In this document: piece after piece, positions 25,370 to 39,900 of the stretch
Numbering within the stretch: position 1 is the stretch's first letter
How the letters are laid out: each line of letters starts with the position of its first letter
Assembly (NCBI GenBank): GCA_028023455.1
Contig: JAQFVV010012968.1
Coordinates: 64,001 to 128,000, forward strand
Reading direction: 5' to 3'
Length of the DNA stretch: 64,000 bases
From: Epiperipatus broadwayi
Lineage: Eukaryota; Onychophora; Udeonychophora; Euonychophora; Peripatidae
The notes under the pieces: generated by a model
Seen by the model: only the letters and a program-made list of their open reading frames with translations
Databases searched by the model: none
What the model was told of the DNA's origin: nothing
Position numbers and translations under genes: made by a program

Positions 25370-26249
25370 ACATAATTTGTTTATTGTTTATCGCATTTAA
25401 ACTGATCATGTTCTCTGTGGTTGATATTTTTGCTATTTGCTACCAGAGTTGTAACTGGAACTGTTCAGTGTTAATGAATAAATTGGCAATAATCTTTTGA
25501 AAGTTTATCCTGAAGAATAGTTTCATTTTTTGTTATGATTTAGGTAATGCAACTTCAAAGGATGTGAGTAAATTTAATAATTAAAAGTATTAAAAATATA
25601 TTTGAATATATTTTTATTTAGTAATTGAAACAGAAATTTACCATAAATTGAAACTTTGGATTCATAAAATAATATTTTCAATATAAAGAGTTATATATTT
25701 TGAATTAGAAATTATTTCAATTGAGTATTTTCAATCTATTTTGATCAATCTATATTATTATACTTTACTGTTATGGCTAATTCTGAAATAATATATTACA
25801 TCCAATGAATTTTATTTATAAATAGACTGAAAACAAAATCATGTTATTTATTGAAAGCATATTGATTTTATATTATTTTAATGATACAATAATTAATATA
25901 GTATATTTGTGAAAGTTCAGGTTTATATTTTCAATAGAAGATTTGCGTGTAGTGATTAACTTATTTGTTTGATAAATCCATATCTTGAGGTTCCAATATG
26001 GGTAATAGATAATTATTTAGCTACTTTTAGCTGTAAAAACAATAAAAATAAAATGAAAGCTTTACAATGTAGTATTTACAAGTCATGTAATACATTTTGT
26101 TTATCATTTCCTTTATCAAAAGTATTCTAGAGATTTCTTCTGAGATATGGTATCTTAGGCTATTTTATCTGTATTACATACATATGTATGTGGAGGAAGT
26201 TAATATTTATTTTAAAAAATACCTACATTTTTGTACTTGAAATTACAGA

Positions 26250-26287
<38 letters not shown>

Positions 26288-26298
26288 TTTTGTACTTG

Positions 26299-26338
<40 letters not shown>

Positions 26339-28218
26339 GCTTACAATTAATGAATGAGATATTATATGTTATTATATATCTTCACATTTTTCATTAATTA
26401 ATTTTTAAGCAAGTAATTTATATTTAAGCATGTCTTGGCAAAAGTTATTGGCATAGGTAGCAGAAATATAGCAATTTCTCAATCCAAGAATTGTAACAAA
26501 TAAGTTCATGCATTAAAAATATTTTTGGCATTTAATGATCAAACAAAGCTTACTGAATTTTTAATTTATATATTACATATCTTTTGTTTATGTATATACA
26601 TATAAATATATAATACCCAATCATTGTGCAACATATTAAATACAAAAATAAAAATAATCATTTTAATCAATATATTTATTGTATTCTAGATTTTTTGTTA
26701 ATATATATTGTATTACAATATTACTTTGAAAACATTTACTGTTATTATGTTTTACTCTATCTACAATATTTCCATATGACTGAAAACTAGAGAATATTTT
26801 TCGTGCTTGCATATACATACTTTTTTATAAGTTAATTTTTGAAGTAGAAAACAACCCTTTTATTTGGGAAGAGAGAAGGAACTTGAATATTTATATATAA
26901 ATGTTATCTATGAATTTAACATTTCTTATACATAGTTATGTGAGAATATATATTAGACTGTGTATAATTTTGACAGGAATAGAATGATCTTGCTTATTGT
27001 TTTTTATTTCATTTTTGAAAAATCATTATTTTTGCAGAATATAAATTATTTCATAAAATATAGATTTATTTTTATTTTTTGCTCCTCATTCAAAAATACT
27101 TAGATAACTAGTGTGATTCAGTAATTAATTTATGTTTAGCTTGTTGTTTTTTATATTTACTAAGGCAAATTATTATTAATAAGGTTGTTTAAGATTCTTA
27201 AAAAAAATTGTGAGAAAAATTTAATAGTTTTTATTTCAAAAATAATCTTATGATCTACTTAAAGTTTTAAAAATAAACCAGGCTTTACTAATCCTGTTCC
27301 AGTACAGATACTTCTCCAGATCTTGATAAGCAGTTGAAAAAAGATAAAATTCACCAGATATCCATTTATCCATCAATTTCTGAATTACATAGAGTTAAAA
27401 TATCTGCAAGATATATTTTAAGCATGCTTAGAACATAAAGTTTAAAATTGTACCCAGATTCAAACTCAGGCTTGGAGCATAGAAAGGGAATGTACTAACC
27501 AGTCATTATGAAGCAGTTCTGCCATTGTACCATAAACTGGCATTATTACTTGTAATGGTGGTTTTGATAATGGGATGCATGACCAGATAACTGATAAATG
27601 CGATTCTAATATATGTTTTTTTTTCCTTTTTTTGTTTATATTTTGTAAAAAAAAACAAAAACAAATGAATCTTTTCATTGTAATTTCAATTAATTCCTAC
27701 ATTGACAATTTACTAAATATAGCATTTAGCCAAATGATCTGAAATGATTCTAATTGAATTATTAACATTTGTAATGATTGGCTTGTTTTAGCCAATTAAG
27801 TTTTAATTTTGTTTTGATTTAAATGTAGTTTAGTGATACTAAGTTTCATTTATACTAATATGAATTATTAGTGTTTTTTTAAATAATAGTTTGAGAGAAA
27901 TTATTCCACTTTTAACATATATTGGTTGACCATCATACCGTTTGTCATAACTCTAACTTTCTATTTTTATAATCTGCATTTTGACAATTATTTTTATTTT
28001 GTAATTGTCAAATATATTCATAATATATTTTAATTTTCTTGACTTGTCCAGGAAGGGGGCAATCACTTTTATGTATAGATTTTTTTTTTTGCCTAAAAAA
28101 AAAAAAGGTTCATCAGAATAGGATTTTGATAACTTAATTGAACTGCATTTGAATTAAATTTATTATATATTATGTCATTATTAATTAAAGAAGGAAATTT
28201 TTAATAAATAATAAAATG
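25370..28218. other. AT-rich stretch, no gene seen
   Basis: T-rich on the plus strand. It contains the duplicated TA segment listed separately, and TTGTAATGGTGG at 27,551, which resembles the TGTAATGG ends elsewhere but has no TA array beside it. I see no gene. Confidence 0.45.
26224..26335. repeat. Duplicated unit with TA array, period about 59 bp
   Basis: TACATTTTTGTACTTGAAAT occurs at 26,224 and again at 26,283, each followed by a TA array (26,252-26,283 and 26,304-26,334). This is a local tandem duplication of a 22-bp word plus microsatellite. Confidence 0.9.
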
Positions 28219-28234
28219 TTATATATATATATAT
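28219..28234. repeat. TA array at the start of a TGTAACGG element
   Basis: The array abuts TGTAACGGG at 28,235. Confidence 0.85.
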
Positions 28235-30103
28235 TGTAACGGGAGAAAGATATTTGAGATTCGCATATACTGACCACAGGGGCGCCACTTGTCCAAAAAT
28301 AGGAACTAGACATTTATTTTAAGAGTGGACAGGATATGCGAATCTAAATGCACCAAACTGAACTCAGGGAGGAACAAGATATCTTAAACATTGTTTAGAC
28401 AGTTGAGAAATCAAAGCACAAAGACAAACGTCAGCCAAATTAAGTTTAAACAATTTATTAATTTTATTAAAAGTTGGGCAATAGAATGAAGACATCTAGC
28501 CACGAATACAAAAGTGGCTTATAGTAACATACACGTATTTACCAGAGAGTGCACAAGAGTATGACAAACATGAAGGCATTAAACATTTTGGCAGCAAAAT
28601 TCTCTCACTTAAAATGTAAGAAATGGTTAGGATAATATCTTTTTGCTGGCCAGTTGTAAAATTACAAAAACAAACAACAATTCTAGCTTCCTAAATCAGA
28701 GATAATAAAACAGTTACTGTCCCACCTGAAATCAACGAAACCAGCATGAACGTTCGAGCAGTAATATTCTAATTACTGTCACTAAAATGCTGCAGGACTG
28801 CTGTACATAATACTACATTCAAAGTAAACATGGTTGATCTCACACACAAGACAGCAAAAGATATTTGATTATGATCTTACGTAATCCAGAAAGAAATAGA
28901 CTATTTTCAGACAACCCGAAGAAATAACTTGACAAATAGCCAGCAAAAAGCTTTTGTTGTTTGCACAAACAGCACAAATGAAACATGCTTAAGGATTCTT
29001 TATTTTACAACTAAGGGCAGGTGAATAAATAAAGACTATGAAAACTTCCAATGTGTTTTGTAATAGTTATCAAAATAATCAGGTATATATTAAACATATA
29101 AAATACAATCTCCTAATGCACCCTCTGATAAGCGAAAATTGCAAACAAACTTGTAATCTTAAAACTAAGATTCCAAGACACACTTTAAATACTAGAAAAG
29201 ATAAATAATGATAATAAATAATTAATACAACCTTATAACATACTTATCATTAGATTGAGTGGAGATTTAATTAAACACAATTTATTTACCCTGGCTAGAA
29301 TAGGAAAAAGTTTAGCTTACAGTAAGGCAGAGTTCTAGTGATTTAGTGACGAGTGCGCACTTTTGATAATAGTTCATCTTTCAGATTCTTTGACAGTGGC
29401 AAGGTAGAGGCAGTGTTTATTTTAGAGGTTCATGGCATGACTGAAGGAGAGCTGGTAGGCATGGGTCTGTCCTTTGTTTAAATTAGCAAGACATTCTAAT
29501 GATGGCAAAACTCATAGCGGCAGATTTTGACATCTTGCACAACAACGAAGCTTGTCAATAATTATCAAAGTTTTTAACATGAATTAAACATCCGAACAGC
29601 TACTCAAAACCATATGACTCTTAGCAGGCAATAATCCAAGTGTCTATTTCTATACTGAATCTCCTCTCTCTCTGAAAATTGGTGGGCTATCCTTGCCTCG
29701 CTACATTTCCCACGAAAAACTTTCATTAGTGTCCATTCTATATTTCAGGCAGGGCAAATATTAATTTCCCGCTCAATCTAATTTAAGACTTCCAACCAGG
29801 GATAATTGAAACAAAAACGACAAATACAAAACTAAATCTCTGCTTTTTAGAATTAACTTTAAAAATAATTACAATAAAAGCAACAGGAATATATAATTAG
29901 CAAGCTTGCCTGTTTTTAATCAAATTGATTAAAACAGACGGTGAAAGTAAACTATTTTACAATCAATTTTATAAACATTAAATAATCTATTTTAAAATAT
30001 AAATGTGTATGTGTTTTAAATAATAATAAAAAAAATTGAGCCTTAGACATTTAATGAAAATGAAATTGTTTTCCCTTTTTAATTTTAGTAATAAAACCAT
30101 TGA
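28235..30103 (-). mobile_element. LTR-like repeat with TGTAACGG end
   Basis: The element starts TGTAACGGGAGAAAG directly after a TA array. Its first 150 bp align with 38,913-39,080 and more loosely with 48,583-48,680; shared pieces are CATATACTGACCACAGG against CATATCTGCCATACAGG and CTGAACTCAGGGAGGAACAAG against CTAGCTCAGGGAGCAGCATAG. The minus strand has AATAAA signals (plus 28,455-28,470) upstream of a terminus reading CCCGTTACA, as expected for the 3' part of an LTR. A GGCGCC-containing word lies 45 bp inside. GC is above the flanks up to about 29.9 kb. The far end is not clear. No ORF is recognised. Confidence 0.5.
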
Positions 30104-30210
30104 ATCGGAAATCAATCTGGCTCAATATATATATTGTATATAGAATAAATTAAACAAATCGGAAATCAATCTGGCTCAATATATATATTGTAATAGAATA
30201 AATTAAACAA
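30104..30210. repeat. Two-copy tandem repeat, 54 bp
   Basis: Units 30,104-30,157 and 30,158-30,210 are nearly identical, each ATCGGAAATCAATCTGGCTC, TA array, then GAATAAATTAAACAA. The only notable difference is in the few bases after the array. Confidence 0.95.
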
Positions 30211-33180
30211 ATTTGCTTAAATGTTGAACATGAAATATAATAGAATTAAAAAAATGTATATTATCAAACCTTACATTAAAGAGCTTCATATATAATAGTA
30301 TCTATCTCTTATAAAAGCTCTTATTCAGACTACTTGCCAAAGATAATGGTATTAAAATAGAACATATAGAAAGCCTATCTGATGTTCTACATAGCTAATA
30401 TTATAACATGTGAATAAAAAATATACATACTTTCAAAGTTTATATTCATATATAGTGCAATAATTTAATTTCTGATGATAATGGAAAATTAATTTAATTA
30501 ACAAAATAAAGAAATTATTAATATAATAATAACAATAAAATGATATAATTAATAAGTAAATAAAATATTCCTTGTTGAATATTTGATTCCTGAATTAATT
30601 CCTATTTATCTACTCTACCTATCACATTGCTTTATAAATGTAACTGTCATGTATTACAAACAATACCCTAATAAAAACAAAAAGAAAAGTATATTATCCT
30701 AACATAAATATTGTCAAATAAATCATAAATTATTTTCAAAACATAATGAATATGTTTAATTTGTTTAAAATTTTCTCATCTCAATAAGCCAAATCTTATT
30801 AATTTATTTACATAAAATATTATATCATAAATGTTTATTAATTATCCATTTTCACAATTCACCCATAAATATTTATACATAAAAGCTTATTTCCTTTTAA
30901 ATGTAATTGAAGAAAACAAACAAAACTACATTTATTTAAAGAAACCAAAATTATCATTAAGAAAGGTATTATTTTTATTTTTGTTTACAATTTACTTTAA
31001 TCTTTTCTTTTTGATAATGATGAAATTTCTTGTATAATAAAAAGCACATGCATTCAAAAAAGAATAACAAATATATAAAATATACTGATTAAATTTGCTT
31101 TTATATATACAGAGAATACCAAACTTTTACAATTTATTTGCACATTTTATATAAATACACACACAAAAAATCATTATAGTTTATATTCTTTAGATATTCT
31201 GAAAAAATTCCCACAATACTTTCTGTAGTATACACATAAATATTGTATTTGAATCCAGATATATTCCAACTTTTTAGTCTTCCAAAAACTTATCAATTTT
31301 AATGTTTTTATTTTTTAAATAAAAGTATTCTATAATTAAAATTTTACCCTGTTAATATTGCTTTATTTAAGTAACAGTAATAGCATTTGTCAGTTTTTAT
31401 CCATATATTCCTAGGAATTAAAATGTAGAACTTAACTTTAATATTTATCACAATCAGATGATCCTTTTAAAAATATTCCATATTATTTTATTTAGATTCT
31501 CAAAACCCACAAGGTTTCTTGAACAGACATTTTCTATATATAGCCCTTGATATCCATTTTAAACTTTCAATGAAAATATTGATAAATATTGCATAAACTT
31601 TTACTAGTTTAGTTATTGATACAAAAGTGAGAGAGATAATCTAATCTAAGATCAGGGGCTTAAATACTTTTATTCAGAGGTCATACTTATGTTATTATTA
31701 TAGATAATGGTGCTATGATATTCTATGCTTACATATTTACAACTATTTTATTTTATTAGTAGTATCATATAAAGCCATTTATATACCCATATTAATATAT
31801 TCTTAACACAATATACATGTCATTAACTTTATTATATCATTCTAAGAAATAAAAAAAAAAACATTAATCTTAAAGTTTAGTAGGAAGATAATTTTGATAC
31901 TTTACTTGTTTGAAACTACATATGGCCATTTTTATAATACAATGTGTTAAACAAATTACCATTTAATAATGAAACTATTTTGATTATTTAAAATTAATTT
32001 AGAATTAAATTAAAAGATATAAGCTCACAGAATTTTTATATAAATAATGTCTGGAAGTTCTAGAAAATGTAACATGATTTTTTTTAAATAACTATTCAAA
32101 AATTTGGTTTAATAATTATAATAATTATTAAAACTAATATTAATATTTAGTGTTAGTATACAAATTTTTCTGGATGGTTTTGGTGGGTTTAATAAAATGT
32201 TAATATAAAAACTTATATTTATTGATTTATTATATTGGATAAATAATTATTGCAATTATATATGATAATTGATTTTTACTTTACAGGTAGTTATTTTATT
32301 ATATGAATATTATTATAATTTTTATTTTATATGAAGATATATTAACCTTTCCATTGGTACAACTTCCTATTGACCTAGTGAATTAAGGTTCTATACTTTT
32401 GATTGGTTAATTATGGAATCAGTAAAAATATATTCATTTTAGTTTTGTTTGTAAATATAAAATTAATAATTTGTCAGATTATGAAAGTGAATGAAAGTTT
32501 TTTTTCAAAAATAAAGTTATATTTATAATTATAAAAATAATCTATAGCAGAAAACATAAAATGAATGTTTTGTAACCTGTTAGAAAATGCAGCCTTCATC
32601 ATTCATTTCTTTTTCAATTTCCATTCATGTGAAATTAATGAATTTTTACTAAAATCTTAACTAATCTTCTAAAATAATTATATTTTCAGCATAATATGTC
32701 AAAATAATTTATAATATGTAAAAAATTATGAAGAAATATTATATACATTTGTCAGCATCATTGAGAAGTGCTCCGATTGTTGAAAATGAGAAACAACCAT
32801 TCAATGCCTTGGAAAGTCTGCCTTCTCCCATTGTTATAGCTTTAAATTTAATTATTATTGATTTTTCACTTGTAAAATAATTCTAGAGATGGCAGCATCT
32901 TATAGTTCATTTTTAGCTTTAAAATGACCATAAATTTGCTATGATAACATAAAAATTGCTGATTTTAATTGACTTGAAGCTGCCAATGAACATCTTTGTG
33001 TGATGCACTGATAAGGTTAAGCATATATTTATTGAAAATGAGAAATGGATTTTTATATTCAGAGGCTTGTTTTTAAGAAAATTATTATCTGTTCATGAAT
33101 GTTTTTTGAACTTTATAATTATAAAAAAAAATTGTTAAAAATAATTATTTTTTAATATTAATAATTTTAAATGTGTATAT
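30211..33180. other. AT-rich stretch, no gene seen
   Basis: The first part is C over G and the part after about 32 kb is G over C. It holds homopolymers and chance ORFs only. Confidence 0.5.
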
Positions 33181-33570
33181 CTTGTAATGGTATGGTAGAG
33201 GGTGAGTGTACAGAGTTCACTCACCATGAAGTCAGGGTGATGGCCAATCATCATCATCCTACAGTTGGGTAGCCAAATTATTGTAATGGTATGGAATGTC
33301 AATAAATATCAAGCAGTTGGTGCTGTGCTATAATGGTTTGAAGACACCAAGGTTTTCATCAGTTGAACATAGAGGTCATTGGTGTCTCTACACAAATATG
33401 TGGTGCAATACCATATAGCTATAACTAACTGTTTGCATTTATTGTTCAGGATAGGATGATTAATATCCATCCCTTGGAACATCACCTAGTTCCTATTTTT
33501 AAAAGATCAGATTGTAGGTCTTAGAGTCCCTTTGTCTATAGATGAGAGAGCAACCACTAAACTATCCTAT
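33181..33570 (-). repeat. Patch of worn repeats with a tRNA-like segment
   Basis: TTGTAATGGTATGG occurs at 33,182 and again at 33,281. Between them GGTGAGTG and CACTCACC (33,199-33,226) form an 8-bp hairpin. On the minus strand around 33,570-33,500, TAGGATAGTTTAGTGGTTGC resembles a pol III A box, and GGGACTCTAAGACC about 30 bp on resembles a degenerate B box. GC is above the flanks. It is probably one or more old SINE-like insertions; there is no tail or target duplication. Confidence 0.4.
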
Positions 33571-36257
33571 AGATAAAAAATTAATAATTTGCATCACTAT
33601 TTAATGCATATCTACCCTTCTATATAAATATTCTCTGGTGACAATATCACTCCCATCCTTTTTAAAAAGCATGGAAAAAAATTAGACCCTAAATATATAT
33701 TTAGCCACTAGGAGATTTTTGTATATACCAAAATATATGTCAATAATGAATATTTATATATAACAATTAAAATTGGCCTTTTATCTTTCTACTGGGGTTC
33801 ATAAAGTATCTATCTGATGATGACATATAAGCAACATTTATAAGTAGTTTTGTGATTCATAAATTAATATATATAAGCAGTTTAATTTCAATATCTAATA
33901 GTTACATTCCCAAAACAATTAATTAAGATAGAATTAATTATAGAATTACTGAACATTTAATAACTAATAATAATAATTAAAAAAAGGAAAGCATCACACC
34001 TATTTAATTATGGTATTTAAATGCCATTTCATCTAGGTAAATAATTTGGTCCCTTGTTACATTCATATAATTAATAAACAAAATGAAAAAAAAATGCATA
34101 TACACACCCCATCTTGTCAATAATATTATAATGTAACTATTAAATAATTAATCTGTATCCATTCATAGTTCTGCCTAATTTCTGCCTTTACTAAATCAAC
34201 ACTAATAATAATAAAAATCTCTTATTTAGTTACTATTATCATTTCATATCCCTCTTTATCATTTAATTTTAGGCCTGTTCACTACTAACATACACCTATG
34301 TACATACGCTCATCATCTAGAGTTTAAACCTTCTCCATCATAAAATGGTGACATAAATATTTCAATCAAAAAAATGAATATCTATTTTAAAAAGAACTAT
34401 ATCAAGATACATCATCTTATGTGTGTACAAATAAATATATACAATATGATTGATAAAACAATTGATGATAATAAAACAAGAAAAAAATAGCATAAATAAT
34501 AAAAAAAATATTTAGTAATAACAAAATCCTTAATCACTAAGACTTAGTTTGATATATGAGGGGAGAGAGAGAGTTAAAAAATGAAATGTCAATAGTTATT
34601 AATAAAATTTGTTTGTATTACCGATTTCTTGGGTTATTGCATTTGTGAAGTAATGTTAATTAGCTTTTAAACATAGACAAGTATATATGTATAGAAGACA
34701 CACTGATTATCACATGAGAACTTCCTGAACAATAACAACAGAAAAGAAAAAGAGCACAAAATGTTTTTTAAAGCACACACTGATAATTACATGCAAATTT
34801 TTTTCAAATTAGCATGGTTACTATTTTTTTTATATTATTGTTAAAATGGTAGCAAATGTATGGACCGGACATATATACTAATTGATGTCTGAACTTATTT
34901 ACAGGAAATCCTGAATTTGAATTAGAGTAGTTTTTTCCTGCTTTTCTATTCCTTTGATGTTTACTTTCCCAAAGTTACTGGAGGCATGAGGCATTGTAGA
35001 CAGTGTAGTCATCACTTCTTATGTTGTCAGCACTGAATGTGTTACTCTAGTCATTCTTTTCAAATGGATTCTGACTCCAAGGGCTTCCAGCCCATTTGGA
35101 ACAGAGAAATATAACATTTGGCAATGGATTTTTTTAAAAATTTTATTCACAATAAGATATTTGAGATGAGTTGGGAACACCAGTTCAAAAATATAATAAT
35201 AATGCTACTTGTTTCAGCTTCTCTGTGGTGTTTATTAATTTTGTTTTACTGATGTCACTGGTCCCTTAATGACATTAGCCTCCTGATGGTAATATGTGAT
35301 TGAAGGTATCTAATATCCACTTGGGTGATTTAAAATATTTTTATCTTGGAACTGTCAACTTATGATTAATTTGTTGCTGAGTTCAAACTAGCTTGGTGGT
35401 CAAATACAATCTTTAGTGGTCTCTTTGATTTTCCACATTTGTTAATGAGTTTCTCTCTTTTTCTTTCTTTCTCTCTTTTTCTTTCTTTAATGCAACATAC
35501 AATAAAATAGAAATAACATATAACATAAAAACAAACTGTGTTACATAGAATTGAAACTTAATTAGAAAGCATTTAAGATAGATTATCCACACATGCATAT
35601 AGACCCACACACACAGCCAGAAGTTAAAATTAGCAGAAATCTTGAATTTTGCCCCCATTTTGTTTTCCTTTCTATATTCTATCAATGATTTTCAATGAAA
35701 TATGCATATAACTGATTAAAACAAACACAAAAAATAAATTTCTCTCAACCACTCTTTTTCTGGAATAATTGGGGTCTTCCTTGGGTTTCTAATTAATACC
35801 CTACAATATATATTATAACAGTTTTCCCCTTTTCTCATTACTATTTTCTTGATTTATTACTATATTTATTACTAAAAAGATTTTTGAATTTGTGACATTA
35901 TTTTACCTACAGAGATGGCCTTAGAGTCTTTTATTTAGTAATACTTCCTGACCAGCATATTTATAGACATCAGCCTATCCTGTTTCCATCCACCAATCCT
36001 ATGTATGCATAAGAATTATACTGGAAGGGTGAGGAGAGTAGACCTGTCTTGTTAATAAATGCCCATCACTGGCTAGTTCTCTCAGGGTGGATGGTACTTA
36101 GACTGACAGAAACATGTATGAGTAAGACAGTAAGAATCCTATTAATTAAAGTATTCAATAACTACAACATGCCATATATATTTTATACTAAATAAATAAG
36201 CTATGAAATAATGAAAAGAGAATAATTAACACTGCTCAAATATTTAATGAAACAATA
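33571..36257. other. AT-rich stretch with a CT tract, no gene seen
   Basis: A pyrimidine tract of CTCT and TTTC units lies at 35,450-35,489. The sequence around 35,800 (CTACAATATATATTATAACAG) repeats the CAAT and TA word seen at element edges. No gene or larger element is recognised. Confidence 0.45.

Positions 36258-36310
<53 letters not shown>
36258..36310. repeat. TA microsatellite, about 53 bp
   Basis: Uninterrupted alternating array 20 bp before a repeat that recurs inverted at 46.8-46.96 kb. Confidence 0.95.
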
Positions 36311-36316
<6 letters not shown>

Positions 36317-36329
36317 ATGTAATTTTCGA

Positions 36330-36487
36330 TTATACATACTGAGGCCGCTAGGTGATGAAGCAGAACCACCAAGAAACCTGCAAGTGATAAATTTATATAC
36401 TAAAATGGCTGAAATTGATGTAAAATTAAAATTAAAATGCATACGGCAAGTCATCAAAAGTAAGTAAAAAATCAAGTAAAAAATTTA
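36330..36487 (+). repeat. Left arm of a 158-bp inverted repeat pair
   Basis: It matches the reverse complement of 46,801-46,960 at roughly 80-85% by eye, including AGGTGATG, GCAGAACCACCAAGAA and CAAGTGATAAATTTATATAC. The arms are 10.3 kb apart. Between them lie family A copy 2 with an insertion, and the LINE with its target duplication. The pair may be two separate copies of one repeat in opposite orientation. Confidence 0.8.
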
Positions 36488-36724
36488 GCCTAAGGCAAGA
36501 CATCAAAAGTGAGTAAAAATCAAGTGAAATAATACATAAATTTTAAAAAAGTACGCACACACACAAAATGAGTAAAAATACATAAAATACACACCTCCCC
36601 CAAGTGATAGAAAAGAAATGCCTCAAAAATAAAGAAAATGCAAATTACAAAAACAGAAATCAGAGAAATACATAAAATACCCTGCCCCTGCATGAAGAAG
36701 TCCCCTAAATAATTTTCTATCCAA

Positions 36725-36854
36725 AAATGTCGAAATTGATGGAAAATTAAAATGCTAGAATCGCTGAAATTGATGGAAAATTAAATGCTAGAAACCACTG
36801 AAATCAATGGAAAATTAAAATACCCAAGGTGATAAATGAATAATTAAAATGCCT
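36725..36854. repeat. Four-unit tandem repeat, about 33 bp
   Basis: Units start at 36,725, 36,758, 36,791 and 36,825. The core is GAAATTGATGGAAAATTAAA. A related single unit lies in the inverted repeat at 36,403-36,440 and in its partner at 46.87 kb. Confidence 0.85.
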
Positions 36855-36912
36855 AGGGCAACAAATAGAACAAATCATAAGGCAAACAAATTGGAAAAAA
36901 TTAAAATTCGAA

Positions 36913-39900
36913 CAAATTTATAATAAATAATTGTATCATATTTTTTATGCATAAAAGTAAGTCTTACAATTTGCTTTTCACAATTGCTATTATATTAAAG
37001 AGTTAAAATTTTATACTAGATTTATGATTTTTGATCGATCCACTACAGCACCCAGTTTATTTGGCACCGGACATGGTGCAGAACCATCATAAATGACATT
37101 CAGTTAAATATTTTTTCTTGTTTGAAAAGATTCAAATAAATGCTAAATTTGGTAAGTGTATTTAAGAAAGTGGTATGATTAGAATTAAAAAATTGACCAA
37201 AACATTTTTTTCTTTTGAATGAAAAGAGATAAAATAAAGACTGTTAGATATTGAGAATGGGTAGCGAGAAAAAGGGCAAGGGGGTTGGAGTTAGTAGGTA
37301 GAAAGAAACTAATGACTGGAAATGGATAATGAGTTGAATATAATTATTTTCACATAAACCTGAATCATATATTTTATTACTTAAAGCTAAAATAATAAAT
37401 TTTAAAAAAAATGAGGAATTATTTTTGTAAAATAATAATAATGGAGGCAACGTGGAATAATTTTTTTTTTTCATATCCATATCAGTAATAAAAAAAAAAT
37501 TTAAAAAAAAGGGTCTTTGTAAATAAATGATTTAAAGTAATCAAGTTAAATAAATAAATAAAAACATCTATAGAAAAATAATAACATAATTAGCATAATA
37601 AAATAAAATAGTTGTTTTTCCAAATACACGCAGGTTAATAAAAGAAAGTTAAATAAATATGTTAAAATAATATTCATAATGGTTTAGAATAATGTTGTAA
37701 GGTTAATATAAATAAAATCTAAATCTAAGTTTAAGTTAGGAATGTAGTAAAAATTAGTATTGCAAGAAAGCAGGGTAGAAGTATAGAATAAGGTTTAGAG
37801 AAGGAGTAAAGCTGTAGGCTGAATGAAAATAGTACCCAAAATGGACAAGCAGGGAGACATATTCTTAGGGTGAGGATACTCAGAATGTTCTGGGACCATC
37901 TCTTAGATTCTTTAAATATGCACACTGGAAACAACCAGAGTAAACCGCTGATCATTTCTTTGGGGGAGAGCCCCCATATTGTATATATTATTTCCAAAGT
38001 TTTAGTCGAATTGATCAGGCAAGGAATCCTGCCATTCGCAGCAATCTTTTTCTTTTCTCAAAGTCCAGTAGAAAAAATCAGCATATGAAGATTCATTTTA
38101 TATATATGTGTAAGTCAGTATAAGCCAGCAATCTCTGCATCCACCTTGTTTCAAAATCCCAGTCTTATCAGAAAGGAGTATTGTCACAGTGGTCATCATT
38201 CAGTACAAGATCATTATAAGCAATGTTGTCAGCCTAGATAGAAGAAAAGCATAGTCAAAGAAGATTGCCCTCAGCATGTATAATTCCAGATATAAAGAAA
38301 GTAAACTTAGAAAAATAATAATTAATGTAAATCATTCAAAATAACTTAAGGAAGGTTCTAGAGATAAAATGGTTAAAGTGACTCATTTTACTCTTGTCGG
38401 GGTAGCAGTGTAATGTACCACTAATGGATAGTGTTCCATGTAAAATCATGTTTACAATTATTAAAAATTAAAAATTTCATAAATAATACAAAAAGTTTTA
38501 AAATTGATAATGAATAATAAAATCACTGTCAGTAAATGATTGAAGTAAAAACATCTTGTTCAAAGAAATAGTTAAAAGTTTAATAAAAGGAAGTTTAATT
38601 TAGAAGTTTAAAGAGTTTTTTATTATTAGTTTAAAACAGTTTGCTAAAAGTCAGTAGTAAAGTTTTACAAATTAAGTAATTAGAGGGGGGGGGGGAGAAA
38701 ACTTAACTTCACAAAAACTAAATTTTAGAATAAATTAAGAAAATGGTGTTTAGCAAAATAGTTTTATTAAAAGAAAATGCAGTTAGCTGAAAAGGGAATG
38801 TAACTGAAAAAAATTAAAATATTAAAGACAAAAAAAGAAATTTTAAAACTAAAAAAAGTCTCTCTTACCATTTATTTAAAATAATATATATATTTATATA
38901 ATATATATATATTATAACGGTCGGGGAAAAGTGGAGTCTTCCATATCTGCCATACAGGATACCACCAGGCTATTGGAACCTGGAAAATTTATATAGTAGG
39001 CAGATATGTAGTGTTAAGATCTAATTTTATATTATTTTAGTATGACTGTTAGCAAATGCAACTAGCTCAGGGAGCAGCATAGATAATTTATAATATAAAT
39101 TCTTATAAGTTTTAATAAAGATTTATGTCCTCAAAATATATTAATATTTAAAAAAATAAAATAAGCCACTGCCAGTAATTAACACACATATTTATTGATG
39201 CACATATATAAATTTGAGGAATAAATTCAGATATTATTAATTTTAAATTATTATTTAGAAAATCCACACAGATGGACATTTTAATAATATTTTTACTTAA
39301 GAACATTGTGTGTAGATAGGCTACATATATTTCTCAACTAAAAACTTTTCAAAACAATCATTCAATCTCAGTCTAAAAGTTCCCAGCCAAACCAACACCT
39401 GCTTCCATATATATAGTCGCAACCAATGCAATATGAAGATGCTAGCATAAAACCATGCTGACAGGAATGTGCATCTGACAGTGTGATTATATTTGAAGGA
39501 CATGATCCTTGTCCAGCACAGGAATGTGTGTCTGTCTGGTGAAGGAATCATGTATATACAATAATAAAAGAGAAATATTCCATATGGGGGAGAACAGTCT
39601 ATCTGCTGACTTATAGTCCCTATCCATAGAGCTAAAAAGAGGTCAATGGTGCAAGAAATACATCTGCATCCATTGCAACACAATGACTACTTTTTTGGGT
39701 CATGCATTCAATTGGGCTTTGCCCTGTATGCTAAACATGCTTCACATTACATTGATATAAACACCCATATATCCCTCCACCAGCATCGACCTAACTATGA
39801 GACAAATAGCCTGAAATTAAACCCTTTCAAAATAAATATAAATGATTAAAATATAGAGTTATTGGTGGAATTGCAGAAGGAAATTTGCAATAAACCCAAT

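Noticed and set aside
26188-36475. ORFs through TA arrays (26,188-26,397 and 36,236-36,475)
   Set aside because: Repeated Ile-Tyr from alternating AT; not coding.
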